From Thermoleptolyngbya sichuanensis A183 (GTDB taxonomy: Bacteria; Cyanobacteriota; Cyanobacteriia; Elainellales; Elainellaceae): a stretch of 64,000 nt of DNA. Each line of letters starts with the position of its first letter. The stretch's first letter is position 1. Where the stretch lies: contig NZ_CP053661.1 of assembly GCF_013177315.1 (NCBI RefSeq), positions 3,782,001 to 3,846,000 of the forward strand, in the 5' to 3' direction. Below the pieces are notes generated by a model. It was not told the DNA's origin. It did no database searches and saw nothing but the letters and a program-made list of their open reading frames with translations. Shown here piece after piece: positions 18,394 to 26,724 of the stretch. A program made the position numbers and the translations under genes.

Positions 18394-18769
18394 AGCGCTG
18401 CTTTGATCCCCCCTAGCCCCCCTTGAGTAAGGGAGGAACTGAACTCAAGCGGCGCTGCTTTGATCCTCCCTAGCCCCCCCTTGAGTAAGGGGGGGAACCG
18501 AAGGAACCCGAAGCAGGGAGAGATGGATCGGAAGTCCCCCTTGACAAGGGGGATTTAGGGGGATCTTCAAGGGGGATTTAGGGGGATCTTTCAGATCCTT
18601 ACGCAAAAAACCGACGAGATGTGTGTCCACAGCAGGCACTCTCTTGAAGCGTGATCGCACTGAGGTCCCCCTTGACAAGGGGGATTTAGGGGGATCTTTC
18701 AGATCCTTACGCAAAAAATCGACGAGATGTGTGTCCACAGCAGGCACTCTCTTGAAGCGCGATCGCACT
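18394..18769. repeat. Nested tandem duplications built from family C repeat sequence
   Basis: Two tandem levels are visible. Bases 18394-18505 hold a unit of about 57 bp twice (GCGCTGCTTTGATCC, then CCTAGCCCCCCTTGAGTAAG). Bases 18534-18661 and 18665-18769 are direct copies of one unit (105 bp in the second). It runs from GTCCCCCTTGACAAGGGGGA through GATCCTTACGCAAAAAA and CGACGAGATGTGTGTCCAC to CTCTTGAAGCG and GATCGCACT. The first copy has an extra internal 23-bp duplication of CAAGGGGGATTTAGGGGGAT plus CTT. The two copies are nearly identical, so the duplication is recent. Confidence 0.85.
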
Positions 18770-18917
18770 TCTGAAACGATGTCACATTACGTTACACTGA
18801 CTATGATTTCCACAATACCGCAGCAATCAGAGATCGGGCATTGCCCCTGCGTTAGACCTCTGATGCGCCGTCTTTTTAACCTTTTGGTTCTGATTATTTC
18901 TATTTGATTATTTCTAA

Positions 18918-20093
18918 ATGATTACCCCCGGCGGTCTTCTCAGCTTTACTTTGTGGGCAGCAGCCTCCGTTGTGCTGGCCGAACTGGTGCGCGATGGCTA
19001 CCACATTGCGGGACACTATTGGCAACCGCTCCAGCGCAGCCACAACCTGCACCACAAGGCCTATCGCCGCGACCTCAGCATCGTCAGCCTGGAAGCCTAT
19101 AAACAGGCGCAACTTTATAATGATGTACCAGAGGCGATCGCCATGCTGGGGGCAGGGGTAATGCTGTTGGCGCTGACTCGGAACCTAGCGCTGGTGGCGG
19201 GCTGTCTCTACTCGCTGGGTTTTTTGATCACGGCATACGCGCGATCGCGCGGCTGGCTGTTGGCTACCGATCTGACGCACAAACCCGGCGATTTGGACAC
19301 CATCCCCTCGCAGTGGACGGTGAACCGAACGTACCACTGGCGGCATCATTTTGACCAGGGAAACGCTTATTATTGCGGGTACTTTACCATCGTGGATAAA
19401 CTACTGGGCACGGCGCTTTCGCTAAGGGGCAAAACGGTCGCAGTGACGGGCGCATCGGGGACGCTGGGGCGGGCGCTGATTGCCCAGTTGCAAAAGCAGG
19501 GCGCAAAGCCCGTCGCCATCACCACTTGCGAGGGTGCTGACTTTGGCGATCGCGTCGAGGTGCTGTCCTGGTGTGCGGGCCGCGAGTTTGAGTTAGAGGA
19601 ACGGCTGCAAACGGTGGATATTTTGATCATCAACCACGGAATCAACGTGCATGGCGATCGCACGCCCGAAGCCATCCAAAAATCCTTTCAGGTCAACACG
19701 TTTTCAGCGTGGAATCTGGCGGAAATCTTCCTCAGCACCGTGCAAAAGTCAGAACACCGGGCCCTGAAGGAACTCTGGATCAACACCTCCGAAGCAGAGG
19801 TCAGCCCTGCCCTCAGCCCGCTGTATGAACTGTCGAAGCGGACTTTGGGCGACCTGATCACGCTGCGGCGGCTAGATGCACCCTGCGTCGTTCGCAAACT
19901 CATCCTTGGCCCGTTCAAGAGCAACCTCAATCCCATCGGTGTCATGGATGCGAACTGGGTGGCTGGGGCGATCGTGGCGCTGGCCAAGCGCGATTTCCGC
20001 GACATTATCGTGACGATTAACCCGCTGACCTATATCGCGTTTCCGATCAAAGAATTGGGGCGATCGCTCTATTTTCGCCTCTTTTCTCGATAA
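18918..20093 (+). CDS. Sterol desaturase-like / short-chain dehydrogenase fusion protein
   Basis: 391 residues in two halves. Residues 1-165 are a small fatty-acid-hydroxylase/sterol-desaturase-like membrane region with His clusters HNLHHKAYR (near 42) and TYHWRHHFD (near 137), which would hold a di-iron centre. The C-terminal half is a Rossmann domain starting RGKTVAVTGASGTLGRALIA (near 170), with ILIINHGINVHGD and LYELSKRTLGDLI, where the Y(x3)K pair is replaced by YELSK. Such bifunctional proteins are known in cyanobacteria, with lipid or carotenoid-type substrates suggested by the family only. ATG 18918 follows the tandem repeats, and no Shine-Dalgarno sequence is obvious. Confidence 0.85.
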   Translation: MITPGGLLSFTLWAAASVVLAELVRDGYHIAGHYWQPLQRSHNLHHKAYRRDLSIVSLEAYKQAQLYNDVPEAIAMLGAGVMLLALTRNLALVAGCLYSLGFLITAYARSRGWLLATDLTHKPGDLDTIPSQWTVNRTYHWRHHFDQGNAYYCGYFTIVDKLLGTALSLRGKTVAVTGASGTLGRALIAQLQKQGAKPVAITTCEGADFGDRVEVLSWCAGREFELEERLQTVDILIINHGINVHGDRTPEAIQKSFQVNTFSAWNLAEIFLSTVQKSEHRALKELWINTSEAEVSPALSPLYELSKRTLGDLITLRRLDAPCVVRKLILGPFKSNLNPIGVMDANWVAGAIVALAKRDFRDIIVTINPLTYIAFPIKELGRSLYFRLFSR

Positions 20094-20301
20094 GCTCAGC
20101 ACATCCCAAATAGAGATGGCCCCTGAGTAATAGAGATGGCCCCTGAGTAATTAGGAGTCATGAGTGTTTGCCCTCGCCGCAGAAGAGTCTGGATGCGGCC
20201 AGATCTGTCGCGCCTAGCTGGAAATCATCTAAAATACTTTGGAAAAATCAAGTTAGAAAAATCCAGTGATCCAGACTGGTTTTTGACTGGTTTTAAGACG
20301 G

Positions 20302-20440
20302 GATGTGCAACTTTGCCGATCCCCCTCACCCTCAATCCCTCCCCCAGAGCGGGAGAGGGACTTCAAGCCTCTCTCGCTCCCCTTCTCCTGACTTGGGCGA
20401 AGGGGTTGGGGGATGAGGGCAGATTGAAAGTTGCACATTG
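20302..20440. repeat. Dispersed 138-bp repeat, family A, copy 2
   Basis: Left end GATGTGCAACTTTGCCGATC and right end GAAAGTTGCACATTG form the terminal inverted repeat. The interior matches copy 1 (3942-4079) almost base for base, including CTTCAAGCCTCTC and GGGGTTGGGGGATGAGGGCA. It lies between the SDR fusion and the DUF4126 gene. Apart from this element the 440-base gap holds only a TAATAGAGATGGCCCCTGAG direct duplication near 20108-20150. Confidence 0.8.
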
Positions 20441-20536
20441 CGTTTCCAAGATAAGGCTGAAACAATTCGCTTTTTAGAAAAATTAACTTTACTCAACGCT
20501 CTTTAAAAGCTCCCTGGTTCAGGGCTGGAGGACTCT

Positions 20537-21106
20537 TTGGAAACTTTGATTAGCTTGCTAGCAGGCGTTAGCCTTAGCGCGGCCACCGGGTTTCGGCTAT
20601 TTGTCCCATTCTTGGTCATGAGTATTGCCACTGCTACCGGGCACATGACACCCGCTCAGGGCTTTGAGTGGATCGGCTCTCCAGCCGCCATCACGGCCTT
20701 TGCAGTAGCCACTGGGGTAGAGATTGCGGGCTACTACATCCCTTGGGTAGACGAAATTCTGGATCTAATCACCACGCCTGCCGCCCTTGTCGCCGGAGCC
20801 GTGCTGACGGCCTCTACCCTGGTCGATATCAGCCCCTTTCTCCAGTGGACGCTGGCCATTATCGCCGGAGCCGGAGCCGCCGGACTCACCAAGGGCATGA
20901 CCGACGTGGCCCGCCTCACGTCTACTGCCACCACGGGCGGTATCGCCAACCCGGCCCTTTCCACGATGGAGCTATTCACGTCGTCTGTCATTTCAGTGAT
21001 GGCAATCCTGATTCCACTGCTCACCGGAATTGTCATCCTGGGTCTTCTGTGCTTTGCAGCCTATAAAGTGTGGCGTTTCTTTGGTCGTCGCCGCCGCTTC
21101 CGATAG
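20537..21106 (+). CDS. DUF4126-type membrane protein
   Basis: 189 residues, almost wholly hydrophobic, with five or so membrane segments. The signature start SLLAGVSLSAATGFRLFVPF is followed by GYYIPWVDEILDLITTPAAL, then GAGAAGLTKGMTDVARLTST, and a basic C-terminus (RRRRFR). This is the DUF4126 pattern; the function of the family is unknown to me. The start is TTG at 20537, chosen because GGAGG sits 6-7 bases upstream. No ATG is available in frame before the first helix. Confidence 0.8.
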   Translation: METLISLLAGVSLSAATGFRLFVPFLVMSIATATGHMTPAQGFEWIGSPAAITAFAVATGVEIAGYYIPWVDEILDLITTPAALVAGAVLTASTLVDISPFLQWTLAIIAGAGAAGLTKGMTDVARLTSTATTGGIANPALSTMELFTSSVISVMAILIPLLTGIVILGLLCFAAYKVWRFFGRRRRFR

Positions 21107-21359
21107 AGGGCAACACTCTGGCAACATTTAGCGCTCAGTAAAGAAGCAATCAGGAGAGATTGGAAGCCTGATGGCGATTTCGTGACCTATCGCAAGAAGA
21201 CTTTAGGAAGTTTTCTCAATGCAATTTAGGTGGACGTGGCTGGGGCCTCGAAACGTCCATGCTGTAAGGGATTTATCGAGAGGCGATCGCCACCATCAGA
21301 CCGCATCCGTCTTCTTTACAGGGATTTTCAGTCATCTGGGATACACTTTTTCGGGCAAA

Positions 21360-21392
21360 CTTAACCTCTTCTTTACGATGAAACTGTAGAAT
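21360..21392 (+). promoter_or_regulatory. Pho-box-like promoter of the pst operon
   Basis: CTTAACCT at 21360-21367 is a perfect PyTTAAPyPy(T/A) half-site. CTTTACGA at 21371-21378, exactly 11 bases later, matches 6 of 8. TAGAAT at 21387-21392 follows at the spacing expected when a PhoB/SphR-type activator replaces the -35 contact. It lies 43 bases before the pstS ATG. Only two repeats are clear, where cyanobacterial boxes often have three, so the call is good but not certain. Confidence 0.6.
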
Positions 21393-21434
21393 GCCAACGT
21401 TTGACAGAAACAAACCCTACAGGAATCTCTGGAT

Positions 21435-22502
21435 ATGGCATTTAATCTTCGTTCCAAGCGTTCTGCCACTCTGGCCGCTCTGACGGCCGCTTCTTTGGCA
21501 CTCGCAGTTGCCTGTGGCGGCACCACCACAACGGGCGGCGGCACCACCACTGCCGAAAGTCCCGCAGCAGGTGGCGGCACTTCTGATTTGACGGGCAGCG
21601 TGCTGGTTGATGGCTCCAGCACCGTCTTCCCCATCTCCGAAGCGATGGCAGAAGAATTCATGAAAGCAAACCCCGGCGTTCGCGTCACGGTCGGCGTGTC
21701 TGGCACGGGCGGCGGCTTCAAGAAGTTCTGCGCGGGTGAAACTGACATCTCCAACGCTTCCCGCCCGATCAAAGCAGAAGAAATTGAGCTCTGCAAGCAA
21801 AACGGCATCGAATACATCGAAGTGCCCATCGCCTATGACGGTCTCTCGGTGGTGATCAATCCCAGCAACGAGTTCGCTACCTGCTTGACTGTGGACGATC
21901 TAAAGAAAATGTGGGAACCCGCTGCTCAGGGCACCATCCGCAACTGGAACCAGATTCGCCCTGATTTCCCCGATCTTCCTCTTGGTCTTTATGGCCCCGG
22001 CACCGACTCAGGCACCTATGACTACTTCACTGCTGCCATCGTCGGCGAAGAAGGCGAAAGCCGGGGTGACTTCACCGCCAGTGAAGACGACAACGTGATT
22101 GTGCAGGGTGTAGCTTCTGATCCGGGCGGATTAGGCTTCTTTGGCTTTGCCTACTACGAAGAAAACAGGGACAGACTGAAGCTGGTTGAAATTGACAACG
22201 GCAACGGTTGCGTTGCGCCCAGCGCAGAAACCATCGCTGATGGCACCTATACGCCACTGTCTCGTCCTGAGTTCTTCTACATCAAGACCACTTCTCTGGA
22301 CAATCCTGCTGTGGCGGCCTTTGCCCGTTTCCAGATCGACCCGGCCAACGCCAACCTCATTTCTGAAGTAGGCTACGTGCCCCTGCCGGCCGAGATTGAG
22401 GATTTGGCTGAAGCACGGATCGAGCAGCGCAAGACTGGCAGTGTGTTTGGCGGCAGCCCTGCTGTAGGTCTCAAGCTAGTTGACCTACTGAAGAAGGAAT
22501 AG
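21435..22502 (+). CDS. pstS: Phosphate ABC transporter, substrate-binding lipoprotein PstS/SphX type
   Basis: 355 residues. The N-terminus is basic, then hydrophobic, ending LALAVACGG, with a likely lipidated Cys27 and a Thr/Gly linker. The phosphate-binding protein body includes [40 protein letters not shown] and [11 protein letters not shown], the loops that wrap the phosphate oxygens. It would be anchored in the periplasm and deliver phosphate to PstCA. It is the first gene of pstSCAB, directly under the Pho-box-like promoter. A hairpin about 27 bases after its stop could give it a higher transcript level than pstC. Confidence 0.95.
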   Translation: MAFNLRSKRSATLAALTAASLALAVACGGTTTTGGGTTTAESPAAGGGTSDLTGSVLVDGSSTVFPISEAMAEEFMKANPGVRVTVGVSGTGGGFKKFCAGETDISNASRPIKAEEIELCKQNGIEYIEVPIAYDGLSVVINPSNEFATCLTVDDLKKMWEPAAQGTIRNWNQIRPDFPDLPLGLYGPGTDSGTYDYFTAAIVGEEGESRGDFTASEDDNVIVQGVASDPGGLGFFGFAYYEENRDRLKLVEIDNGNGCVAPSAETIADGTYTPLSRPEFFYIKTTSLDNPAVAAFARFQIDPANANLISEVGYVPLPAEIEDLAEARIEQRKTGSVFGGSPAVGLKLVDLLKKE

Positions 22503-22528
22503 GTCATATTTGCTTGATCTTGTTGGAT

Positions 22529-22563
22529 TGGGGTAGCGCTTAGAGTTCTAAGTAGCTACCCCA
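22529..22563 (+). promoter_or_regulatory. Stem-loop between pstS and pstC
   Basis: TGGGGTAGC (22529-22537) pairs with GCTACCCCA (22555-22563), and inner CTTAG pairs with CTAAG around a 4-base loop, with a small internal loop. No T-run follows, so it is not a standard terminator. In operons where the binding protein comes first, such hairpins often protect or attenuate the transcript; that role is inferred here. The rest of the 400-base gap shows no gene. Confidence 0.6.
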
Positions 22564-22900
22564 GCCATCCGCAGGTTTCTTACCCTGCGACGTAGTTTAG
22601 GGAACCTCGAAAAAGTAAGGGGCCTTATTAGAATATCTCGATATGCAGCATTTCCTGATGTGGTGAGGTACACGTCACTTTGGAAGACAAAGGTTTTGTA
22701 GCTCCCTGCGTGATTTGCCGAATAATGCTGTGTGTAATTGAATTGCGCGACAAAGCAGTTAACCAAGGTACCTTTCGAGGTATTTAGCTTGTAGTTTTGC
22801 ATTAAGCAATTACTTGAGGTGTCCCTGACTATTTATTAGCAGTTGTCGGCGTATCTGTTTTTTGATTGGTGTCCTTTGTTCTCTTTACAGGCTATCTGGC

Positions 22901-23836
22901 ATGAATAGCGGCTTACCCAGCGAACAATCATCCGGGCTTTGGCAGCCAAATCGCCAGCTCAGCAAAAGAACCGAAGGTATTGTGAAGTCTATCTTTGGTG
23001 CTTTTGCGCTGATTTCTGTGGTGACGACTTTTGGTATTGTTCTAACCCTTATTTTTGAAACTTTCGAGTTTTTCCAGGAGGTTCCACTTTGGCGGTTTTT
23101 GACCGATCGCCAATGGACTCCTCTATTTTCTAATGCTCAGTACGGCATTTGGGTGCTGATTAGCGCCACGCTGCTAACGACAGGAATTGCGATCTTGGTA
23201 GCACTGCCCTTGGGGCTGCTGGCGGCGATTTATTTAAGTGAGTATGCCAATCCTAAGATTCGGAAGTGGCTGAAGCCCGCGCTTGAGATTCTAGCGGGTG
23301 TGCCTAGCGTGGTGTTTGGTTATTTTGCGCTGCTCACGGTGACCCCGTTTTTACAACGATTTATTCCCGGGCTACAGGGCTTTAACGCACTCAGTGCAGG
23401 TCTGATTCTGGGCGTTTCGATTATTCCCCTGGTTGCCTCGCTGAGCGAAGACGCGATTTATTCGGTGCCGGATAGCCTGCGTCAGGGGGCCTACGCGATT
23501 GGCGCGACCAAGCGCGAGACGATTACGTCGGTCGTGGTTCCGGCAGCGCTGTCGGGCATTGTGGCATCGTTCATTTTGGCGGTGTCCCGCGCTATTGGTG
23601 AAACGATGATCGTGTCGCTGGCAGCCGGACAAAACCCGACGCTGGGCTTCAACCCACTAGTACCTGTGATGACGATGACGGCGTTTATCGTGCAGGTCAG
23701 TTTGGGAGATACGCCTGCGGGATCGCTGGCTTATAAGTCTATTTTTGCGGTTGGGATGACCTTGTTCCTGATGACCCTAGCGCTCAACATTCTTAGCTTC
23801 TGGGTCGTCCGTCGTTTCCGGGAGAAGTACGAATGA
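22901..23836 (+). CDS. pstC: Phosphate ABC transporter permease PstC
   Basis: 311 residues with six membrane helices and the inner-membrane permease EAA loop (VPDSLRQGAYAIGATKRETI, then VVVPAALSGIVASFILAVSR). It pairs with PstA to form the channel energised by PstB. ATG 22901 gives MNSGLPSEQSSGLWQPNRQL. The frame is open to TTG 22862, but without a ribosome site. The stop overlaps the pstA start by four bases (ATGA), so the two are translationally coupled. Confidence 0.95.
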   Translation: MNSGLPSEQSSGLWQPNRQLSKRTEGIVKSIFGAFALISVVTTFGIVLTLIFETFEFFQEVPLWRFLTDRQWTPLFSNAQYGIWVLISATLLTTGIAILVALPLGLLAAIYLSEYANPKIRKWLKPALEILAGVPSVVFGYFALLTVTPFLQRFIPGLQGFNALSAGLILGVSIIPLVASLSEDAIYSVPDSLRQGAYAIGATKRETITSVVVPAALSGIVASFILAVSRAIGETMIVSLAAGQNPTLGFNPLVPVMTMTAFIVQVSLGDTPAGSLAYKSIFAVGMTLFLMTLALNILSFWVVRRFREKYE

Positions 23837-24753
23837 CAGTTCAAAATCCTCAGATTTCGGGCGACTTTTCGCCAGCGCAAGAGAGCCAGTTCAGGCCCGC
23901 AATGGCACAGCGCTATCGCTGGGACAGGGTCTTTAGGCTTGCGACCTTGATCGCTATCATAATTTCGCTGCTGGTTCTAGCGATTTTGCTGATTGATGTG
24001 CTGACAGATGGTCTGCCCCGCCTGAATTGGCAGTTTCTTACTAGCTTTCCCTCGCGTCGTGCAGAGGAGGCAGGTCTGCTATCGGCGCTGGTGGGGTCGA
24101 TTTACCTGCTGTTTATTGTTGCGCTCTTTTCTTTTCCGATTGGCATCGGTGCAGGCATCTTTTTGGAAGAGTTTGTCTCGGATGGCTGGCTTGCAAACTT
24201 CATCGAGATTAATATCTCCAACCTTGCGGGTGTGCCTTCGATTATTTACGGGCTGTTGGGTCTGGCGGCGTTTGTGCGCTTGATGGAGCCGATTACGGGC
24301 GGACGCAGTTTGTTGTCAGGCGGGCTGACGCTGGCGCTGTTGGTGCTGCCGGTGATCATTGTGTCCACTCGTGAGGCGCTGAGGACGGTGCCCGATAGCC
24401 TCCGGTTGGCGGGCTTTGCGCTGGGGGCGACGCGCTGGCAGGTGGTGCGGGATCAGATTTTGCCTCTGGCGTTTCCGGGGATTTTGACAGGAACAATTTT
24501 GGCGCTATCTCGTGCGATTGGCGAAACGGCAGCGCTAATTACGATTGGGGCGCTGACGTTTATTTCGTTCTTGCCGGAGTCCTGGAAAGATCCGTTTACG
24601 GCGCTGCCGATTCAGATCTACAACTGGGTGTCTCGCCCTCAGAGGCCGTTTCATATCAACGCAGCAGCCGGGATTATCGTGCTGATGGTTCTATTGCTGC
24701 TGATGAACTCTGTTGCGATTTATCTGCGAAATAGGTTCCAGCGCAAGTTTTAG
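23833..24753 (+). CDS. pstA: Phosphate ABC transporter permease PstA
   Basis: 306 residues with six membrane helices. The EAA-type loop is VPDSLRLAGFALGATRWQVV followed by RDQILPLAFPGILTGTILAL. PFHINAAAGIIVLMVLLLLM forms the last helix. It is partner of PstC in the inner membrane. It starts within the pstC stop codon (ATGA overlap) and is followed 88 bases later by pstB. Confidence 0.95.
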   Translation: MTVQNPQISGDFSPAQESQFRPAMAQRYRWDRVFRLATLIAIIISLLVLAILLIDVLTDGLPRLNWQFLTSFPSRRAEEAGLLSALVGSIYLLFIVALFSFPIGIGAGIFLEEFVSDGWLANFIEINISNLAGVPSIIYGLLGLAAFVRLMEPITGGRSLLSGGLTLALLVLPVIIVSTREALRTVPDSLRLAGFALGATRWQVVRDQILPLAFPGILTGTILALSRAIGETAALITIGALTFISFLPESWKDPFTALPIQIYNWVSRPQRPFHINAAAGIIVLMVLLLLMNSVAIYLRNRFQRKF

Positions 24754-24841
24754 GTTCTTGGGATGGGGGCGATCGCCAAGTTGCTATTGCCCCAACGGTC
24801 GTTCTCTAACTGCTGCATTTGTTATTTGAGGTAGGTTATTC

Positions 24842-25642
24842 ATGCAAGTGAGTTCTTCTGTCGATACGGGCACTGCCTTTAGGGTCGAAAAAACGTCCTA
24901 TTTCTACGGCCCTGTGATGGCTGTGAAGGATGTATACATGGACGTTCCTGACCGCAAGATTACGGCGTTTATTGGTCCGTCGGGTTGCGGCAAAAGCACA
25001 GTTTTGCGCTGCTTTAATCGCTTGAATGACCTGATTCCGGGGGCCCACATTGAGGGCAAGATCACCTATCACGGTGTGGATATCTACGACCCCAGCGTTG
25101 ACCCGATTGAACTGCGTCGTCGGATTGGGATGGTGTTCCAGAAGCCCAACCCCTTCCCGAAGTCGATTTACGAAAATATCGCCTTCGGGGCCCGGATCAA
25201 TGGCTACAAAGGGGACATGGATACGCTGGTGGAGCGCTCTCTGCGGTCGGCGGCGCTGTGGGATGAGGTGAAGGACAAGCTGAAGGAAAGCGGCCTGTCG
25301 CTGTCGGGTGGACAGCAGCAGCGGCTTTGCATTGCGCGGGCGATCGCCATCGAGCCAGAAGTGCTGCTGATGGACGAACCCTGTTCGGCGCTGGACCCGA
25401 TTTCGACGCTGCGGGTTGAGGAACTGATGCAAGAATTGAAGCAGGACTACACGATTATCATCGTGACGCACAACATGCAGCAGGCTTCTCGCGTGTCGGA
25501 TATGACGGCCTTCTTTAACGCGCAGGCCACTGAAAAGGGCGGCAAGATGGGCTACCTGGTGGAATATGCACCGACTCAGCAAATCTTCAACAACCCCCAG
25601 CAGGTTGCCACGCAGGACTACGTGAGCGGTCGTTTCGGCTAG
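24842..25642 (+). CDS. pstB: Phosphate ABC transporter ATP-binding protein PstB
   Basis: 266 residues, the ATPase of the Pst importer. Walker A is [20 protein letters not shown] (near residue 40-59). The signature is [20 protein letters not shown], and Walker B with its glutamate is [14 protein letters not shown]. The H loop is [13 protein letters not shown]. The sequence is typical in length and complete. No phoU gene follows; instead a family C repeat begins on the stop codon itself, so the operon ends here. Confidence 0.96.
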   Translation: MQVSSSVDTGTAFRVEKTSYFYGPVMAVKDVYMDVPDRKITAFIGPSGCGKSTVLRCFNRLNDLIPGAHIEGKITYHGVDIYDPSVDPIELRRRIGMVFQKPNPFPKSIYENIAFGARINGYKGDMDTLVERSLRSAALWDEVKDKLKESGLSLSGGQQQRLCIARAIAIEPEVLLMDEPCSALDPISTLRVEELMQELKQDYTIIIVTHNMQQASRVSDMTAFFNAQATEKGGKMGYLVEYAPTQQIFNNPQQVATQDYVSGRFG

Positions 25643-25822
25643 GGCGCGGGCTTTAAACCCGTTGATTCCCCCTTAGCCCCCCTTAAAGGCGATCCTCCCT
25701 AGCCCCCCTTAAAAAGGGGGGAACCGAGCCGAACCACTCCGGAAGTCCCCCTTAGTAAGGGGGATTTAGGGGGATCGACTCAATGCAATCAACGGCCTAG
25801 AAGATTTTAAGACACTCCCTAG
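25640..25822. repeat. Dispersed repeat, family C, copy 2
   Basis: Inverse orientation of the element at 17193-17362. It runs AGGGCGCGGGCTTTAAACCC, CCCTAGCCCCCCTTAAAAAG, GGAACCGAGCCGAACCACTC, CGGAAGTCCCCCTTAGTAAG, GGGGGATTTAGGGGGATCGA and AGATTTTAAGACACTCCCTA. The TAG stop of pstB is inside its first bases. The internal AAGTCCCCCTTAGTAAGGGG hairpin could serve as terminator for the pst operon. Confidence 0.8.
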
Positions 25823-26152
25823 GTCTTACTGGACGACTTCAGTCCTCACGGTTCGGTTTCGCCGCTGTATTTCTCACGGCATTTCTCACGGCATTTCTCG
25901 GATTTACAGTTCTCAGGTTTGCCTTCAAAGCGCCTCTGGATGCGAACTTTGCACTCAGGGGCATTTTGCATAATTGATTCCAGCAAGATTCACGGCTGCG
26001 TCGAGCTTTCATCCTGTTTGCATCCTGCTAGTGTGCTCCAAAGAGCATTTAGCTTTGGATCGTCTGTGTCATCCGGCATCCTGTTTTGATGACTCGACCT
26101 GGGCGATCGCCCATCTTTTTGCGTCTTTTTACTATTCGTCTAACTGGTCAAA
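25823..26152. other. Gap between the pst operon and the insertion sequence
   Basis: No supported gene. Bases 25875-25912 contain a short triplet of TTTCTCACGGCA. A 64-codon open frame at 25974-26168 has no family features and runs into the IS end, so it was not annotated. Neither strand shows a continuation of the methyltransferase remnant found on the far side of the IS. Confidence 0.4.
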
Positions 26153-26724
26153 CTTTAGTTTGAACTAACTGGCATCACAATAATGCTCAACAGGATGCCA
26201 TAAAGAATCTGCTCAACCGTTCATAACAGTTGAACTTAAGGAATTGGATACAATCCTGCTCGCAGTTAAGCTGCTGTTGCAACCGGACTGTTCAGGGATT
26301 GTTCGGATGTCTTGCGTTTCGAGGCTCGTTTTTTGACCATCGGATAGCAGGGACGAGGAGTTGGCTTGTGCCCCTTGCCTCGTCCTGGCGATTTACCACG
26401 AGGTTTAGGCGCAGGAGCAGGGGTGCCAATCGCTGCCAAAATGCCTGCAAACGCTTGTGCGACCCGACCCGGAGTCAACGTTTCTTGCGGTGCCTGCCAG
26501 GGCAAGGGGTGGTCAGTACAGTCCTTTCGCGCTAACCACAACTGCCAACTGAGCAACGGCATCAGGCTGCTCCACTGTTCGGTTGCCGATACAGAACTGA
26601 ACTGGGGATGTGTCCAATATAGCCTCTGCTTGGCAAAGCGATACCAGTGTTCAATGGCAAAGCGACGGAGGTAGTGCAACCACAGGGTTTCTAACGGAGG
26701 CATCTGCTCACCCAGCCAAACTAA

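Noticed and set aside
18445-18768. A 107-codon minus-strand open frame with repeated RSRFKRVPAVDTHLV segments
   Set aside because: It is translated tandem repeat DNA; the protein repeats follow the DNA duplication and have no family features.
25974-26168. A 64-codon frame before the IS
   Set aside because: No ribosome site or family feature, and it crosses the IS boundary.
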